A DNA stretch of 64,000 nucleotides from Lumbricus terrestris (GCA_949752735.1 OX457052.1:38130798-38194797); one strand, 5' to 3'. Numbered from the stretch's first letter, positions 41,601 to 52,064 are shown. Notes: generated from the letters alone by a model not told the origin. Numbers and translations are program-made.

Positions 41601-42213
41601 ACAGAAAATTTCCTCTGCGATTCGTCCACCTCAACTTCTGGACCTAGTTCACCCCAAAACTGAAATCCTGGCGCCGCCACGGGAGTGGACGATGGACGTA
41701 ATCTGGCCCGGTTACAATGAATGGCATCGCCATATAGAAATTCCCTTTGGTGAGAAACATCGCCCAGAAGTTTCATCAACACTAAAAAATAGTTTAACTA
41801 TGCAACTTCATGTGATGCCAATCCTAAACCTGGATAGAGTTGTATGCATAGCCTAATAATTATCCCACACACGAAACAGCCATTCAGCAGGAAATACCTA
41901 TGTGACAGTGAGGCATTGCTCGGAAGCACATCGCTGTGGATTTACATAAGGGCGCTTTATAAAGTTTCAGAATAAATTGTTTAAATGTAGATTGTTGTTG
42001 GATAGGTCTACTTGCCTTCAACGTTTATAATTGTTATTTTATGACAACATTGGCATGTGAGGCCTTTGCAGTCACACTTTAAATTCGGTTGCTCGGCAAT
42101 GGACTCCAGGAACCCCGTGGCCCTCGATTCCAGTAGCAACCGATCCTTTAACTTCTGCTCCGCAAAGGATGCAATCATCATGACCATAAATGGATCCAAT
42201 TCAAAATCGTCTT
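35434..42213 (-). CDS. Gene D: DUF4773 protein, 5' exons in inverted segment
   Basis: Minus-strand exons D1 42016-42213, D2 40761-40853 and D3 35434-35723 give a complete DUF4773-like domain. The upstream exons expected on the minus strand are absent; a matching signal-peptide exon (43370-43481) and leader exon (42720-42860) lie just beyond D1 on the plus strand, inside an inverted segment. The signal-peptide exon ends in phase 1 and D1 begins in phase 1, and the four sum to 693 bp (230 residues plus stop). There are no Ig exons. D1 starts EDDFELDP, similar to gene C ENDFQLIQ. This is the member closest to the arthropod pattern, with CDCKGLTCQCC and a long acidic tail. As assembled, the gene lacks its own start. 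Confidence 0.8.
35797..36770. mobile_element. DNA element with GGGGGTGG motifs, 974 bp
   Basis: Inverted ends TAACCCTCAGGCTACCAAG and CTTGGTAGCCCGAGGGCTA. Flanks ATTCTAAC and ATTCTGAT agree at 6 of 8 bases. An internal ~190-bp segment is tandemly repeated (TTTTAATTTATTTTGAGCAC at about 36241 and 36420). Several GGGGGTGG..CCACCC hairpins. No transposase. Confidence 0.6.
36781..37120 (+). mobile_element. CR1/L2-like LINE 3' fragment
   Basis: Encodes LRPLRSSDRFGLLVPSVRT and FACIDLSLWNRLSPSVRS, then the GGGAGCGCTTCTGAAACG 3' end and a (ACAAT)n tail at 37097-37120. Confidence 0.75.
38134..38210. repeat. (ATT)n microsatellite
   Basis: About 25 ATT units. Confidence 0.95.
38544..38628. repeat. (GA)n microsatellite
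   Basis: About 42 GA units. Confidence 0.95.
38940..40630. mobile_element. hAT-type element, 1691 bp, with nested MITE
   Basis: Ends CATAGGCGCAACCA and TGATTGCGCCTATG with perfect 8-bp target duplication CTACTCAT (38932-38939, 40631-40638). Contains a younger hAT MITE (39356-39719). No intact transposase. Lies in gene D intron D2-D3, ending about 130 bp beyond exon D2 in the direction of transcription. Confidence 0.82.
39356..39719. mobile_element. hAT MITE, CAGCGGTTCCCA family, 364 bp
   Basis: Perfect 8-bp target duplication CCTTACAG (39348-39355, 39720-39727). Ends CAGCGGTTCCCA and GGTTGGGAACCACTG, interior rich in GTGGCCC. Same family as 60285-60673. Confidence 0.9.
40761..40853 (-). CDS. 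Gene D exon D2
   Basis: 93 bp, acceptor attgactag, donor GTTAGC. Encodes CVRFHYRPKTETAVADV and VVYEKEFD. The length and phase match D2 of A, B and C. Confidence 0.85.
40880..41350 (-). mobile_element. Decayed LINE 3' fragment (tentative)
   Basis: The minus strand retains LINE-tail-like stretches around 41010-41345 but no conserved blocks that I can align confidently. Confidence 0.35.
41415..41682. mobile_element. hAT-type MITE, 268 bp
   Basis: Ends CAGTAGCGGCGCCAGG and CCTGGCGCCGCCACGG, perfect 8-bp target duplication GAGTGGAC (41407-41414, 41683-41690). Confidence 0.85.
42016..42213 (-). CDS. Gene D exon D1
   Basis: 198 bp, acceptor ggtttttag, donor GC (GAAG|GCAAGT). Encodes EDDFELDPFMVMMIASF, a basic-acidic helix region, then LKCDCKGLTCQCC and KITIINVEG. 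The C.C.GLTC.CC core is the most complete of the four paralogues. Confidence 0.85.
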
Positions 42214-42627
42214 CTAAAAACCAGCATTCACAGTGAACATAATATTGCTGTAGAAACTGGTAACAAGAGACGACATCAAGGTAAAAGACATCAAGGTAAG
42301 GGACATCAAGGTAAAAGACATCAAGGTAAAGAACATCAAAGTAAAGAACATCCTTGTTTTCCATCTCTTGTCCTTTAAATATTATCAAAGGTCAAATGAA
42401 GAGTCAGCAAAATGATATCTCAGAATAACACAAAAGAGGACAAAGCTTAATCGTCGGATTATCTCTCGATCATTACATTCACAAGTTAACTCGGCCAATC
42501 AGCAAGACTATAGTGATGACCGACTCATTGACTGATTGACATTCACAATCACACACTCACCCCTAAATGCATAGACACAATGCCACACACCAACTCACAT
42601 CCCCACCAGCTCACTCGTTCATTCAGT

Positions 42628-42697
42628 GGGACGCGGTGGTATAGTGGTGGCGTCGTTGCCTTGAAGCCGAATGGTTCGAGGTTCGAATCCGCCTCAA
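42628..42697 (+). mobile_element. SINE (family 1), 5' half at inversion edge
   Basis: Carries the A-box end (GACGCGGTGGTATAGTGG) and B box (GGTTCGAATCC) and stops after CCTCAA. The missing 3' half begins at the matching base at 43884 on the other strand. Confidence 0.85.
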
Positions 42698-42719
42698 ACT
42701 ACGTAGCATTTTATCTCGC

Positions 42720-42860
42720 CGTTAAAATCAATCACAAGTCCTCTGAATTCCCTTATATACCGGCCAGTCACCCATCGAATGTAAACGGATCTACGAACTA
42801 CGGGAAGACGGAGAAGAATCAGCAGAAACAACACGGAAGACATCGCTTTGAAGCACGCCG
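42720..42860 (+). other. Gene D 5' leader exon (inverted)
   Basis: Contains CAGAAACAACACGGAAGACA and ends GCACGCCG|GTTAGA. Strongly similar to the gene C leader (54120-54284): both have GAATTCCCTTATAT and end CGCTTTGAA..ACGCCG|GT. 5' boundary approximate. Confidence 0.65.
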
Positions 42861-43019
42861 GTTAGAATCGTTAGATTAACAGTAACTGTTATTGATAGTA
42901 CTACTTACAATGGTTGCAACAACATCATCACCAATCTTACTTTTGCAATAGAGCCTACTGCCACTACTAATGCTGCTGCTTGTAGCCTACTACCACTACC
43001 CCAACAACAACTGCTTCAT

Positions 43020-43110
43020 TTCTTTCTCTTCTTAAGACTGTCCTATTCGACCGGGGTTGGACCAGGAGCGCTCCAAAGTAGCTAACCTTGAAGGAGCGCT
43101 TTATCAAATT
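43020..43110 (+). mobile_element. LINE 3' tail scrap
   Basis: Encodes a remnant of the CR1/L2 3' end: CCAGGAGCGCTCCAAAGTAG and GAAGGAGCGCTTTATC. Confidence 0.55.
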
Positions 43111-43369
43111 CTCAGCAAGTAAATAAATAAAAATAATAACAACCACTACTACTATTATTACTATAATAATACTACTACAACTGGTACTACTACACTACTA
43201 CAGCTGCTACTACTACTGATACTTCTTCTATTACTGTTTCTATTTATATGAGTGCCTTCCGTTATTTACTGTTGGAATCCAACGCAAGTTAGACCATTCG
43301 CAAGTGAATAATAATATTGTTATGAATGCGGCTGTATTTGAATTTTTAGCAGACACCAAAGTTCAGAAG

Positions 43370-43481
43370 ATGGCGTTCGGGAAATTGTCTCGTTGCGTCT
43401 TGATTGCAGCGTGTCTGTTTGCAATGTCGGATGCGTTCAATTATGACCGATCTGAAACGTTCGACACATTCGGTTCAGACG
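43370..43481 (+). CDS. Gene D signal-peptide exon (inverted)
   Basis: Encodes MAFGKLSRCVLIAACLFAMS, then DAFNYDRSETFD, ending in phase 1 at GACG|GTTAGT; acceptor ..aaagttcag just upstream. Same form as A, B and C. The nearest plus-strand acceptor of the family is gene C D1 at 57960, so if not the displaced gene D exon it could in principle be a distant alternative first exon of gene C. Confidence 0.8.
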
Positions 43482-43514
43482 GTTAGTCCACATACATGTA
43501 CATGTGTCAACTGC

Positions 43515-43605
43515 GGATGGGTGGGAGAGTGAGTGAGCGAGCGAGTGAGTGAATGAGTGAGCGAGTGAGTGAGCGAGTGAGTGAGTGAGAGTGAGTGAGA
43601 TAGTG
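43515..43605. repeat. (GAGT)n/(GAGC) microsatellite
   Basis: Imperfect GAGT units with GAGC variants, within the inverted segment. Confidence 0.85.
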
Positions 43606-43728
43606 TATTGGTGAGCATGCGATTGTGTGAGTGTGTCAGAGAGTCCGTGCGTGTGTCAGAGAGTAAATATAGGTAATCGTGTGAGTGAATGATTGAGTGA
43701 GTAAGTGAGTCGGTAAGCTAGAATGTAA

Positions 43729-43884
43729 ATGTTTGTTTGTATGTTTGTTTGTGCACTTGTTATAGCGCCCCTTCAATCTCTACTTAGAGGCGCTCCCGAC
43801 TGCAGAGCGGACACTGCATCGAAGTTTCACGCCGAAGCGCTGAGCAATTGCGAGTGAAGGACTTGCCCAAGGTCCCTACGCGGC
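43729..43884 (-). mobile_element. SINE (family 1), 3' half at inversion edge
   Basis: On the minus strand it starts at GCCGCGTAGGGACC and runs through the body to a (GTTT)-type tail. It lacks the tRNA-like head, which is at 42628-42697. Confidence 0.85.
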
Positions 43885-43889
43885 GTTTT

Positions 43890-44125
43890 GCTTAAGTCCA
43901 CAACAACTGCGGAAAACAAACTATCCATTCGTGTGACGATCAATGAAAATAAGCTGTAAATTCGGTCTTAGGAGAACAGTGGGTTTGACTGAACGGAGAT
44001 ACTACGGTAATTAAACCGCATATTTATGTGAAGTAGTGTCAGAAAACGCAGATTAGTCGGTTATTTAAGTCATATTTTTTACATTCTCCGACACAAAGCA
44101 CCTACGTAGCAAAGTCGTTCCATTG
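43890..44125 (-). promoter_or_regulatory. Upstream flank of gene D
   Basis: On the minus strand it resembles the flanks of A, B and C, for example TTCATTGATCGTCACACGAA and GGATAGTTTGTTTTCCG. Its orientation shows gene D originally ran leftwards from here. Confidence 0.5.
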
Positions 44126-44377
44126 CGATGTTATCAAGAGACGTTCCATTGAGTTATGGTCAAAACACAACTTCAGATTTATTTCTTAATTTTCCGGTTG
44201 CAGAATTTTGTCTTTGTATGCACGAGTACAAATGCATTTATCTTCAAACATACAATAGTCTAATTACTCAATCGTGTATGTACTTTTCTGCGAGAAAAAA
44301 TAATGGTAAAAATCATTGTCGTAAAAGTGGCAGTAGTAGTTGTAGTAGCGTACTAGCAGTAGTGGTAGATGACGTTG

Positions 44378-45180
44378 TAAGTAAGTAAGTAAGTAAGTAT
44401 ATTCTTTAATGTAACCAGTTGCAAAACAGCACTCTGGTGAACAAGTATCACATATAAAACTTCCCATACGACATCAAAAACTATCGACGCAACAAAGTAA
44501 TTAGTATGTAAAAAGCATTCTGGTTACAAATGTTTTCCTCATCTGATTGTCTGCTCTTGGTAACACCCGGTCATGGTGTCTGGGGCGTAAATTATGACCC
44601 GTTTGCTTCGCTGGGGGGAGCAACTCATGGAGGACATGGCCTGGGCGTGTCAGAACCGCTGAAAACAAACGAGTATCAGCATGACGACACAGTTCTTCAA
44701 ATGTTGGATTTTCACCAGGAAGATAATGCTGCTGAATGAGCCTATTTATCACGGCTTGAAGCCTACCCTTTTCTTGCTGTCCAGCATATCCCCACCATGC
44801 AGGAGCTGCATAAAGCAGACGTGACAGCGTAGTAGCTCGTACCACATCGTATAGCTTGGGGCCAGCTAGACCATGAGCAGCGAGTGCACGGAAGGCATAA
44901 AGGGACTGCCTGGCCCTACAACATATCTTATCAATGTGAATATTGAAACTAAGATTATTAGACAATATTACACCAAGAACTTTCAAGCTGCTAACCCTGG
45001 TTAAACCAGGAGTTTCTATTGGGTCGGACCCATCCCCTGCACGCCACCCAGGTCCTCTGACAATCATTTCATATGTCTTATTAGAGTTTATCTTCAGGTT
45101 ACATGTAACCGACCATTTCATAACATGATCCAGTTCAGCTGGGATTGTAGCACTATTTGATGATGTAGTTGCAATACTAG
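44378..45180 (-). mobile_element. LINE ORF2 3' part (Jockey/CR1-like RT C-terminus)
   Basis: A long minus-strand frame ending at 44501 encodes the region after the reverse-transcriptase active site: CNLKINSNKTYEMIV, LKVLGVILSNNLSFNIHIDK, LLYAAPAWWGYAGQQEKGRL and ...FVTRMLFTY. The catalytic part is missing. A (CTTA)n tail lies at 44378-44398. Confidence 0.82.
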
Positions 45181-45911
45181 TCGTATTAGTTAGCAGTAGT
45201 AGTAGTGGTAGGACAGGTAATAATAATATTGATAGCAATAGCAATAATAATGCTAGCAATAAATTATATAAGCTGTGAAGGATCAACAGTTGAACAGTTT
45301 GAAAACTTTAAAAGGGTAACTATTAGGGTGTGCACAAATCGAATGAGTCAGAATGCAGCATGTCATAAAAGCTCTTTGCAATTGTTAGAAGGAAACGTAG
45401 TTGATAATAATATGCTCTAGACCCAACGATGGCATTAAACTAATTATGAACCAGATTTCTTAGCAAAAACCTTAAATCCAACATCTACTTCAACGGAGAC
45501 ACCCAGTTGCCGATAGGGCTAGCGCCGCATTGAAGTATCGGCCACGCTCAGAATGCGACTCTGAGTAGACATCATTAGCGACCCAGTCTGTTATCCGCAC
45601 GGGTAGACAATAAAGCGCCCTCCTGTTTTGCACGAGCTGGAGTTCACTGGTGTCGTATTATACGGACAAGTCCATTATTTTATGTTCGCACATAGAGTCC
45701 ATCCATGGTATCAAACTAAATTGAATGTATCAACAGCTGCGGACAATGACATTATTGTTGTTGACTCTAGGCCTACATAGGAAATGTCTGTAACGAGGTA
45801 GAATCGGAACAAGTCACAGATTTCATTCATAAACGTCTTAATCTTAAACGCCACCGATTCCCACTGTTAACGAATCGCAACTACATCTGAAGACTCAACT
45901 CTCTCCGGAAA

Positions 45912-48900
45912 ATGTTTCAAGTCTTTTCCACTATGATTTTGTTCCTAGTCGTCGGATTTTTAAATCTAGCCGTCGGTAAGTAGAAAGTTCTTCATTAGAT
46001 ACTCATAGGACAGTCTAAAACAATGTTCATTGCAAATTAATTTGCTATTAAATTTTATTGACAAAATTTTATTTGATGTGCCTAATAATTATTATGCGTG
46101 ATACGAGTCGACTCTAGATAAAATCGCCTCATTAAGACCCGGTAGAGTAATGGTTAACACGCTGGCCAAGAGTGCGAGAGGTAGTGAGTTCGAGCCCCCG
46201 TTGGGCGGATTTGCTTTGTAGGCTGCTATTAGCGCCGTTGTAATTACAAAGCGGTCTGTTCAGTTGGTAGTTAAGATTAATTAAGATTACTGCATAACTG
46301 TACATGTAATCTTTCTGCGGTGTGTCAGATAGAATCAATAAACAGAATATTATTATTATTATTATTATTATTGAGAAACAAACTAATTAATTATTATTAT
46401 TATAAATTTTTTTGACGAAAATAAAATCGACAATCGAAAAGGTCGTCGCCTTGCAGCTCGTCGCTTACCTAGAAAGGAATAATCTGCTACCACAGAATCA
46501 ATCCCGTTTCAGAAGATTCCACTCAACTGAAACGCTTCTTCATCAACTCCTCTCAGACGTCTATGGAGCTATTGACGGAACCCAGCTGACCCTGCTGGGC
46601 TGGCCCTTTTTGATGTCAGCGCCACTTTTGACACTGTAGACCACGAGATTTTGTTAGAGCGGCTGAATGTCTCTTTTGGTTTGTCTGGTGCATTTTACGA
46701 ATGGATAGATTATTTTATTCATGAACGTTCTCTCTATGTGGCCCTTGGTTCTTCTAGGTCCTCATGGGTGCCTGCACAATTTGGTCTACCCCAGGTTCAG
46801 TCCTTGGTCCCATACTTTATATTATCTACACCTCAGGTCTTGCCACGCTCCTAACTGTTCATGCGGTTTCGGGTCAGCAGTATGCTGTTGGCGTCCAAGC
46901 TTACACCCATTGCCTCCCTTCTAATGCTGTCGAAGCGGTAAGGAGAATGAGCGGGACTTTGGATGCTCTAGAAGCATGGATGTCATCCAATAGACTACGT
47001 TTGAACCCATCTAGGATAAAATTTATTTGGTTGAGCACACGGCAGCAGCTTGCCAAGCTTGATTTATTTTCTCTTGCATCTGAATTTCCTGGCTTTGTCT
47101 TTGCAACCACGGTTCATAACCTCGGTGTCCAACTTGACCAAGAACACACTTTTGCTCCTCAACTTCACCGTCTTGCTCGAGACTGCTATTATCAGCTGCG
47201 CAAGCTTCGTACTGTCATCCGTTCTCTTACGTCTGCTGCTACTCTTGCTTTAGTGCATTCCTTCGTTACATCTCGCATCAACTATTGCTAATCGCTCTAC
47301 ATTGGCCTCCCATCCAGCAGATTGACTTGTCTTGACCGGATGTTGCGCTCTGCTGCGCGCCTAATTGGGCAAATCCTTAAAATTAATATGGTCATGTCCC
47401 AAAGTACATGCTTGAGGTACTTCGCTGGCTCCCTATTCGCAAGCGCTTTGAGTTAAGGGTGGTTGCATTGGTATGGCGATGTTGTCAGGGCCTCGCCCCA
47501 ATTTACCTCCGAGAGTTATGCAGCGTTTTATTGGGTATCCAAGGACGTCGTCAGTTACGCTCTGCTGACAAGGGTGTCCTATTAGTTCCCTTTGGTCATA
47601 CTACTACCATGAAGAATCGAACCTTTTCTGTGGTTGGCCCAGTGGTCTGGAATGGCCTTACTATTGACCTACGCCTACACCCTTGACTCTGCAAGGATCC
47701 TTATTAATTAAACTAAAAACTTTTCTTTTGGAGCGCGCTGGAGTCGGGAGCGCCTCTGAGTAGGCTACTTTTGTCTTGAAGGAGCGCTATGTCAATGTCC
47801 AACTGAATGAATGAATTTATAATATAGAATTATAAGTGTAAGCCAATTGTGTATAACATTATACTAGTCGGCTGATTGTTGTGCACGAGCGTGCGAGTAC
47901 GGCCAGCTGGCTGACTGGCGGGAAATTTGCCGCTGCACGACCGACCGTCGCCGGAGAGAGAGACAGAGACAGAGACAGAGAGAAAGACAGAGAGAGTCAG
48001 AGAGAAGTACAGAGCGACCGAGGGAAGGATGTACGCTCAGAGTGAGATAGGTTTTGGTAGGAGTGCGAGTCTGAAGAAGAAGTTAGTGTTAAGAGATAAT
48101 AAAATGGCGTTTCTTCTATCGTGACATTGAATTGTTTGTAACACGTAAATTGATCGTTGTTGGTGCATTTAGTGAGAATTGACTGTCGGAGATCGAAGAA
48201 CATAATACAAGAAACTGATCGTTGTTTGAGTAAACAAGTTACAAGACAATAGACACTTATAAACTAGCCATAGCTACCGCAGTACAGTTATTAGGATAGC
48301 CTGGATAGGCTTAGGCTGCGCTGCTGAACCATCGAAGAGACTGGGGGAAAAACGTGAGGGATAAAGAAAGCTCACAATAAGTGTACAATCTCCGACAAAA
48401 TATGTAATAATTTACTGTTTAATGAACCCTGAATCGGAGAGATTCTAGGCCTATTATTTTCAAACCAAGACCTCAAACGCGACAAAATTTCATAATTATT
48501 GCATTTATGCATTTTGCTGTAGGCGGTGGAGATTCGTTGAGTTCGGCAAACTGTCAATTAACAAACAGTTGCTTTGCAGGAACGACCAACGATTTTGCAC
48601 ATGAAAGAGAAGTGACATCAAAGATCAATGATATAGAAATCGCTTCAAACGCTGCAACTAAATTCACTATCTCAGAAACCGAAATAGCTACAAAAATGCA
48701 GATTTCACCACACACCACAAGTGAGTCGCCGGCAGAAGATTGGTATGTCACTTGCACCTCAGTGGACTTCGTCACTACATCTTACACGACACCAATCTCG
48801 ACAGACAAAGAACTTAATGAATTATTTTCAAAGGAGGAGCAACTCACTAAAGTTGCAAACGGAAATTCCCAAGCAGCGAGTGAAGTAGCGGAGGAATCCA

Positions 48901-49482
48901 CTGTAGTCATGGCAACAGATGACGCAATGAAATCAAGCAATCACTCAAAACCGTCAAAAGGTAAAATTGCAACAAAATATTTATGTCATAATATTATTGA
49001 CAAATATGAAATTGCAGTAAAACGAAGGGTTTGTATAATGTCGTTAGAGTCATATTCTATTATAGGTAATAGATATATTGTTGAGTTGAGTCTTGTGTGG
49101 TAAATCGCTCCGCGAGTAATTTTGCTGGATTCAAAAACACACCTATTCTGTTCAGATTCATGGTCAATGCCTCTGACACGCTTTATGCAATGGCTACGGA
49201 TGCATGAATGCGCACAGGACGATTAATAGTTATGAAATTGCATTTCCATCAGAACAAACAATTGCTAGTCTTTTGAGTAGTGTCTCCTAGTATTAGTTGA
49301 TTGCCAATACGGTTTTGTTTCCCAGCTTGCAACATTGCTTCTACAGCTCCGCATTGCAGGTTCCCTATGACCGTATGGTATATAACATGAACATTTTCGT
49401 ATTTTTTAAACTTTTGAATGTAGACGCCTGTTATATTGGATTTCGCAGTTTTGCTACTACCTGTACAGCTAAATACGGTTGA
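45912..49482 (+). CDS. Gene F: possible secreted Ser/Thr-rich protein
   Basis: Three phase-1 exons are proposed. Exon 1, 45912-45975, encodes MFQVFSTMILFLVVGFLNLA, a clear signal peptide, with donor GTAAGT. Exon 2, 48523-48960 (acceptor tttgctgtag), encodes about 145 residues rich in Thr, Ser, Glu and Ala with a few cysteines (NCQLTNSC, VTCTS). Exon 3, 49424-49482, adds DACYIGF and ends in TAKYG, with AATAAA at 49488-49493. The sum is 561 bp (186 residues). I do not recognise the family. Exon 2 could instead splice in frame to 49605 inside the propeller-like frame downstream, giving a secreted stalk-plus-propeller protein. Intron 1 holds a SINE, a LINE and a dispersed repeat. Confidence 0.5.
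46135..46375 (+). mobile_element. tRNA-derived SINE (family 2) with (ATT)n tail
   Basis: A-box-like GGTAGAGTAATGGTTAACAC, B box GAGTTCGAGCCCC, body ending CAATAAACAGAATATTATT. The body is unrelated to SINE family 1. Confidence 0.7.
46400..47820 (+). pseudogene. CR1/L2-like LINE reverse transcriptase, decayed
   Basis: Frame fragments cover much of the RT and C-terminal region: LLPQNQSRFRRFHSTETLL, the DVSATFDTVDHEILLERL core, GSVLGPILYIIYT, then AVEAVRRMSGTLDALEAW, SNRLRLNPSRIKF, LGVQLDQEHTF and LVHSFVTSRINYC. The catalytic aspartates after QQYA are replaced (YAVG in place of YADD), and there are several frameshifts. 3' end at GAAGGAGCGCTATGTCAATG with a (TGAA)n tail. Dead copy. Confidence 0.82.
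47905..48380 (+). repeat. Dispersed ~470-bp repeat, copy 1
   Basis: Matches 51097-51556 in order: GGCTGACTGGCGGGAAA, a GACAGAGA-rich tract, GAGCGACCGAGGGAAGGATG, ACAAGAAACTGATCGTTG and GAAGAGACTGG. Could be solo LTRs or another repeat; ends are not sharp. Confidence 0.65.
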
Positions 49483-49510
49483 TGCATAATAAAAAAAAAC
49501 TGCTATCAAA

Positions 49511-50684
49511 ATGTCTTTGCACGTGCTAAGATTTCACGGGCCTACCAAGGATTCCAATCAGAGACGCAAAATGACTTCTTGCTCCATGCTTTTCGTTGCA
49601 AAAGACACAATCAGTTTTGTCTGGAAGTTCGATCAGTCTGGCTTTTGCGAAGTTATTGATGTCGTCATTGCAAAGGATCTTATTATCTACGTACTATGTT
49701 ATATCTACAACGAAAGAAATTATAACTCTACGACGCTCTTATTCGCTCACGAGAATTCAATACCTTATGATCTTCTAATGATAACTATTGTAGAGGAGAT
49801 TGATGGTCCAGGAAACATGTTTTTGATTGAAAACACGAGCCTTTTATACGTACATGACTTGGAAAGCAAATGCATCTGGAAGATAGACACGATAAAGAAT
49901 AGAGTTGACAAAATGGCAGTATCGGGCGATTGGTCGACTTTATCTGTCTCAAATGATAATAATCTACTGGTGTTGAGGGGCTTGGAGGACCTGTCGAATA
50001 TAGAAATTTATGAACAAGACGCGAAACTCATTAGAAGTATTTCACTTCCCAGAGACTTCAGTCATCCATTTGATGTGATTCAGAAACCTAGTGGAGAGTT
50101 CGTTGTCAGTCACATATCGAAAGATACCCGTGTCACGTATATAAGTTCCCTAAGCAATGACGGGCAAATTATAAGTCAGTTAATGCTCAAAGATATAGTG
50201 GAATTCATTGATATGCAGTTTTTTGTACGTCACAGACAGTTATAGAGTTTTTGCGGCTTACGTTAGAAACAATTTTAATGCTTTTGCGGTTGACGTGTTC
50301 AGTGGTAACGTATATGTACTTTACTACGATGATAATTACGAACGGAAATGGAACTTAACTGATCTTAGTGTCGACATCAGCGACGACTCAGAAGAGACTT
50401 CTAGAAAGTTAATAAATTTCCGAATCGTCGATGGTCGTATCATCCTACAGTGCAAAGGAAGGGTATATAGACGGCGTGTGCGGTTGTTTCTGGATACGGA
50501 AAACGATGAAATTTTTGTTGAGGAGTCTTACTTCAATGACATGATATTTTTTCTATCTGGTGCAACGCCCTTCAAATTGAGTCAAATAGGAGGTCAAGAT
50601 ATATTGTACAACGACACAAAGAGTAAACAAATCTTTAACAATGTTGACAGAGTTGTGCATATTTGGACATTTATCGGACGTTAA
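49511..50684 (+). CDS. Single-exon beta-propeller-like protein, frameshifted
   Basis: Two overlapping frames (49511-50245 and 50208-50684) are one gene of about 390 residues if one T is removed from a run of six near 50219. It has repeated blade-like segments: GNMFLIENTSLLYVHDLESK, WSTLSVSNDNNLLVL, PFDVIQKPSGEFVVSH, ISSLSNDGQII, and in the second part FNAFAVDVFSGNVYVLYYDD. The HPFDVI..SGEFVVSH spacing resembles NHL/TRIM2-3-like propellers of invertebrates. ATG context AAAATGT is good. No signal peptide is present in this frame itself. It could be a separate intronless gene or the distal exon of gene F. Confidence 0.6.
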
Positions 50685-51096
50685 CCTAAGATTCAACGTC
50701 AACTGTATGACTATACGATGCATTTTCGAATTTCGAATATCTTAAACTTCCCATAGTGAGAACGCATATTTAATAACCGTCATTCCGTTGTATCCTGGCA
50801 AGAAACATTCAACTATGAGCTTAGGTCAGGAAAGCATGCCGATAGTCCAACTGACATTCTGTTGAACTTCAAGAAAGGGACACTGAATATAGTAGCTGAT
50901 TGTTTATCTATAATTCTATATTGTAGTTTAAGATATTTTATGATACCTTAGCGTAAGAACTGTTTGCATTGTTTTAATTAAGGTACGTTCGTTAATTTTT
51001 AAAGATAATTAGCTCTCTTTAAACGCAAGGAAAGAGGTAAGTAATGTAAGCTGATTATTATGCAGCAGCATCGGATAAGGTAACGTAGGCGGGGTG

Positions 51097-51556
51097 GCTG
51101 AGTGGCGGGAAAGTTGGTGACCGTACGCCGGAGAGCGAGAGAGACAGAAAGAGGGAGAGACAGACAGACAGAGAGAGACAGAGAGAGGGACAGAGCGATT
51201 GAAGGAAGGATGCACGCTAAGAGTGATAGGCCTATAGGCTTTTGATAGGAGTGTCACTTATGTAGATAAGAATGGCAGAGTAAGAGTGATAAAAGATGGT
51301 CTTAACGTTGAGTTTTTTTGTTACCCGTGAAATATATTCGTTTACGGTACATTTATGTATGTTTGCTACTGTTGGATATTGAAGAACAAAATACAAGAAA
51401 CTTATCGTTGATTTGTGTAACGAAGTTAAAGAACTGTAGATAGGCCTACTTGTAATTAGAAATTAGCCACCACAGTAAAGTTAATTTAGGATATGCTTAG
51501 GCAACGCTGAACATTTGAAGAGACTGGAAAGGCGTGAGAGAATAAGCTCACACCGG
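51097..51556 (+). repeat. Dispersed ~470-bp repeat, copy 2
   Basis: Second copy of the element at 47905-48380, same strand, about 3.2 kb downstream, flanking gene F exons 2-3 and the propeller frame. Confidence 0.65.
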
Positions 51557-51919
51557 CGATGGTATTCGTTGCTGGTTCCGCCTCCAGTGTTTCGGGTTCG
51601 GAATCACAAACCAATTTCAAAGCGACAGGGGAAGGGGGAAGGTTGAAATTTATGGGGTCGGGGAAAGTGGCGGAAAGGGGAACAAACGCTGAGTTTAGGT
51701 GCCTCGCCCATGCGCCCTAAGTCTTTTACTCACTGTAATTACAGTCACTAGAACTTGGTGGCGAAAATCATGATGTGGTCTGTTTTGTAAGAGTCTTGTC
51801 TTGTCATCAACCATCCTCGATCCGAGGGTTGGTCGCATCATGGAGAGCTTCCTTCATCTCTTCATGTCCCTTGTGTCCACCAGAGTCTGCCCGAGAGTTG
51901 TTCCCATCCATGTTCCGAT

Positions 51920-51955
<36 letters not shown>

Positions 51956-51968
51956 TATAATAATAATG

Positions 51969-52023
<55 letters not shown>

Positions 52024-52033
52024 CAGCAACAAT

Positions 52034-52064
<31 letters not shown>

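Larger units (their letters stand above)
42698..43884. other. ~1.19-kb inversion with one breakpoint inside a SINE
   Basis: Inside lie the gene D leader (42720-42860) and signal-peptide (43370-43481) exons, both plus strand, while D1-D3 and the upstream flank (43890-44125) are in minus orientation. The two outer edges hold complementary halves of one SINE. Reversing the segment joins the SINE halves and orders flank, leader, signal peptide and D1 as in genes A-C. Confidence 0.8.
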
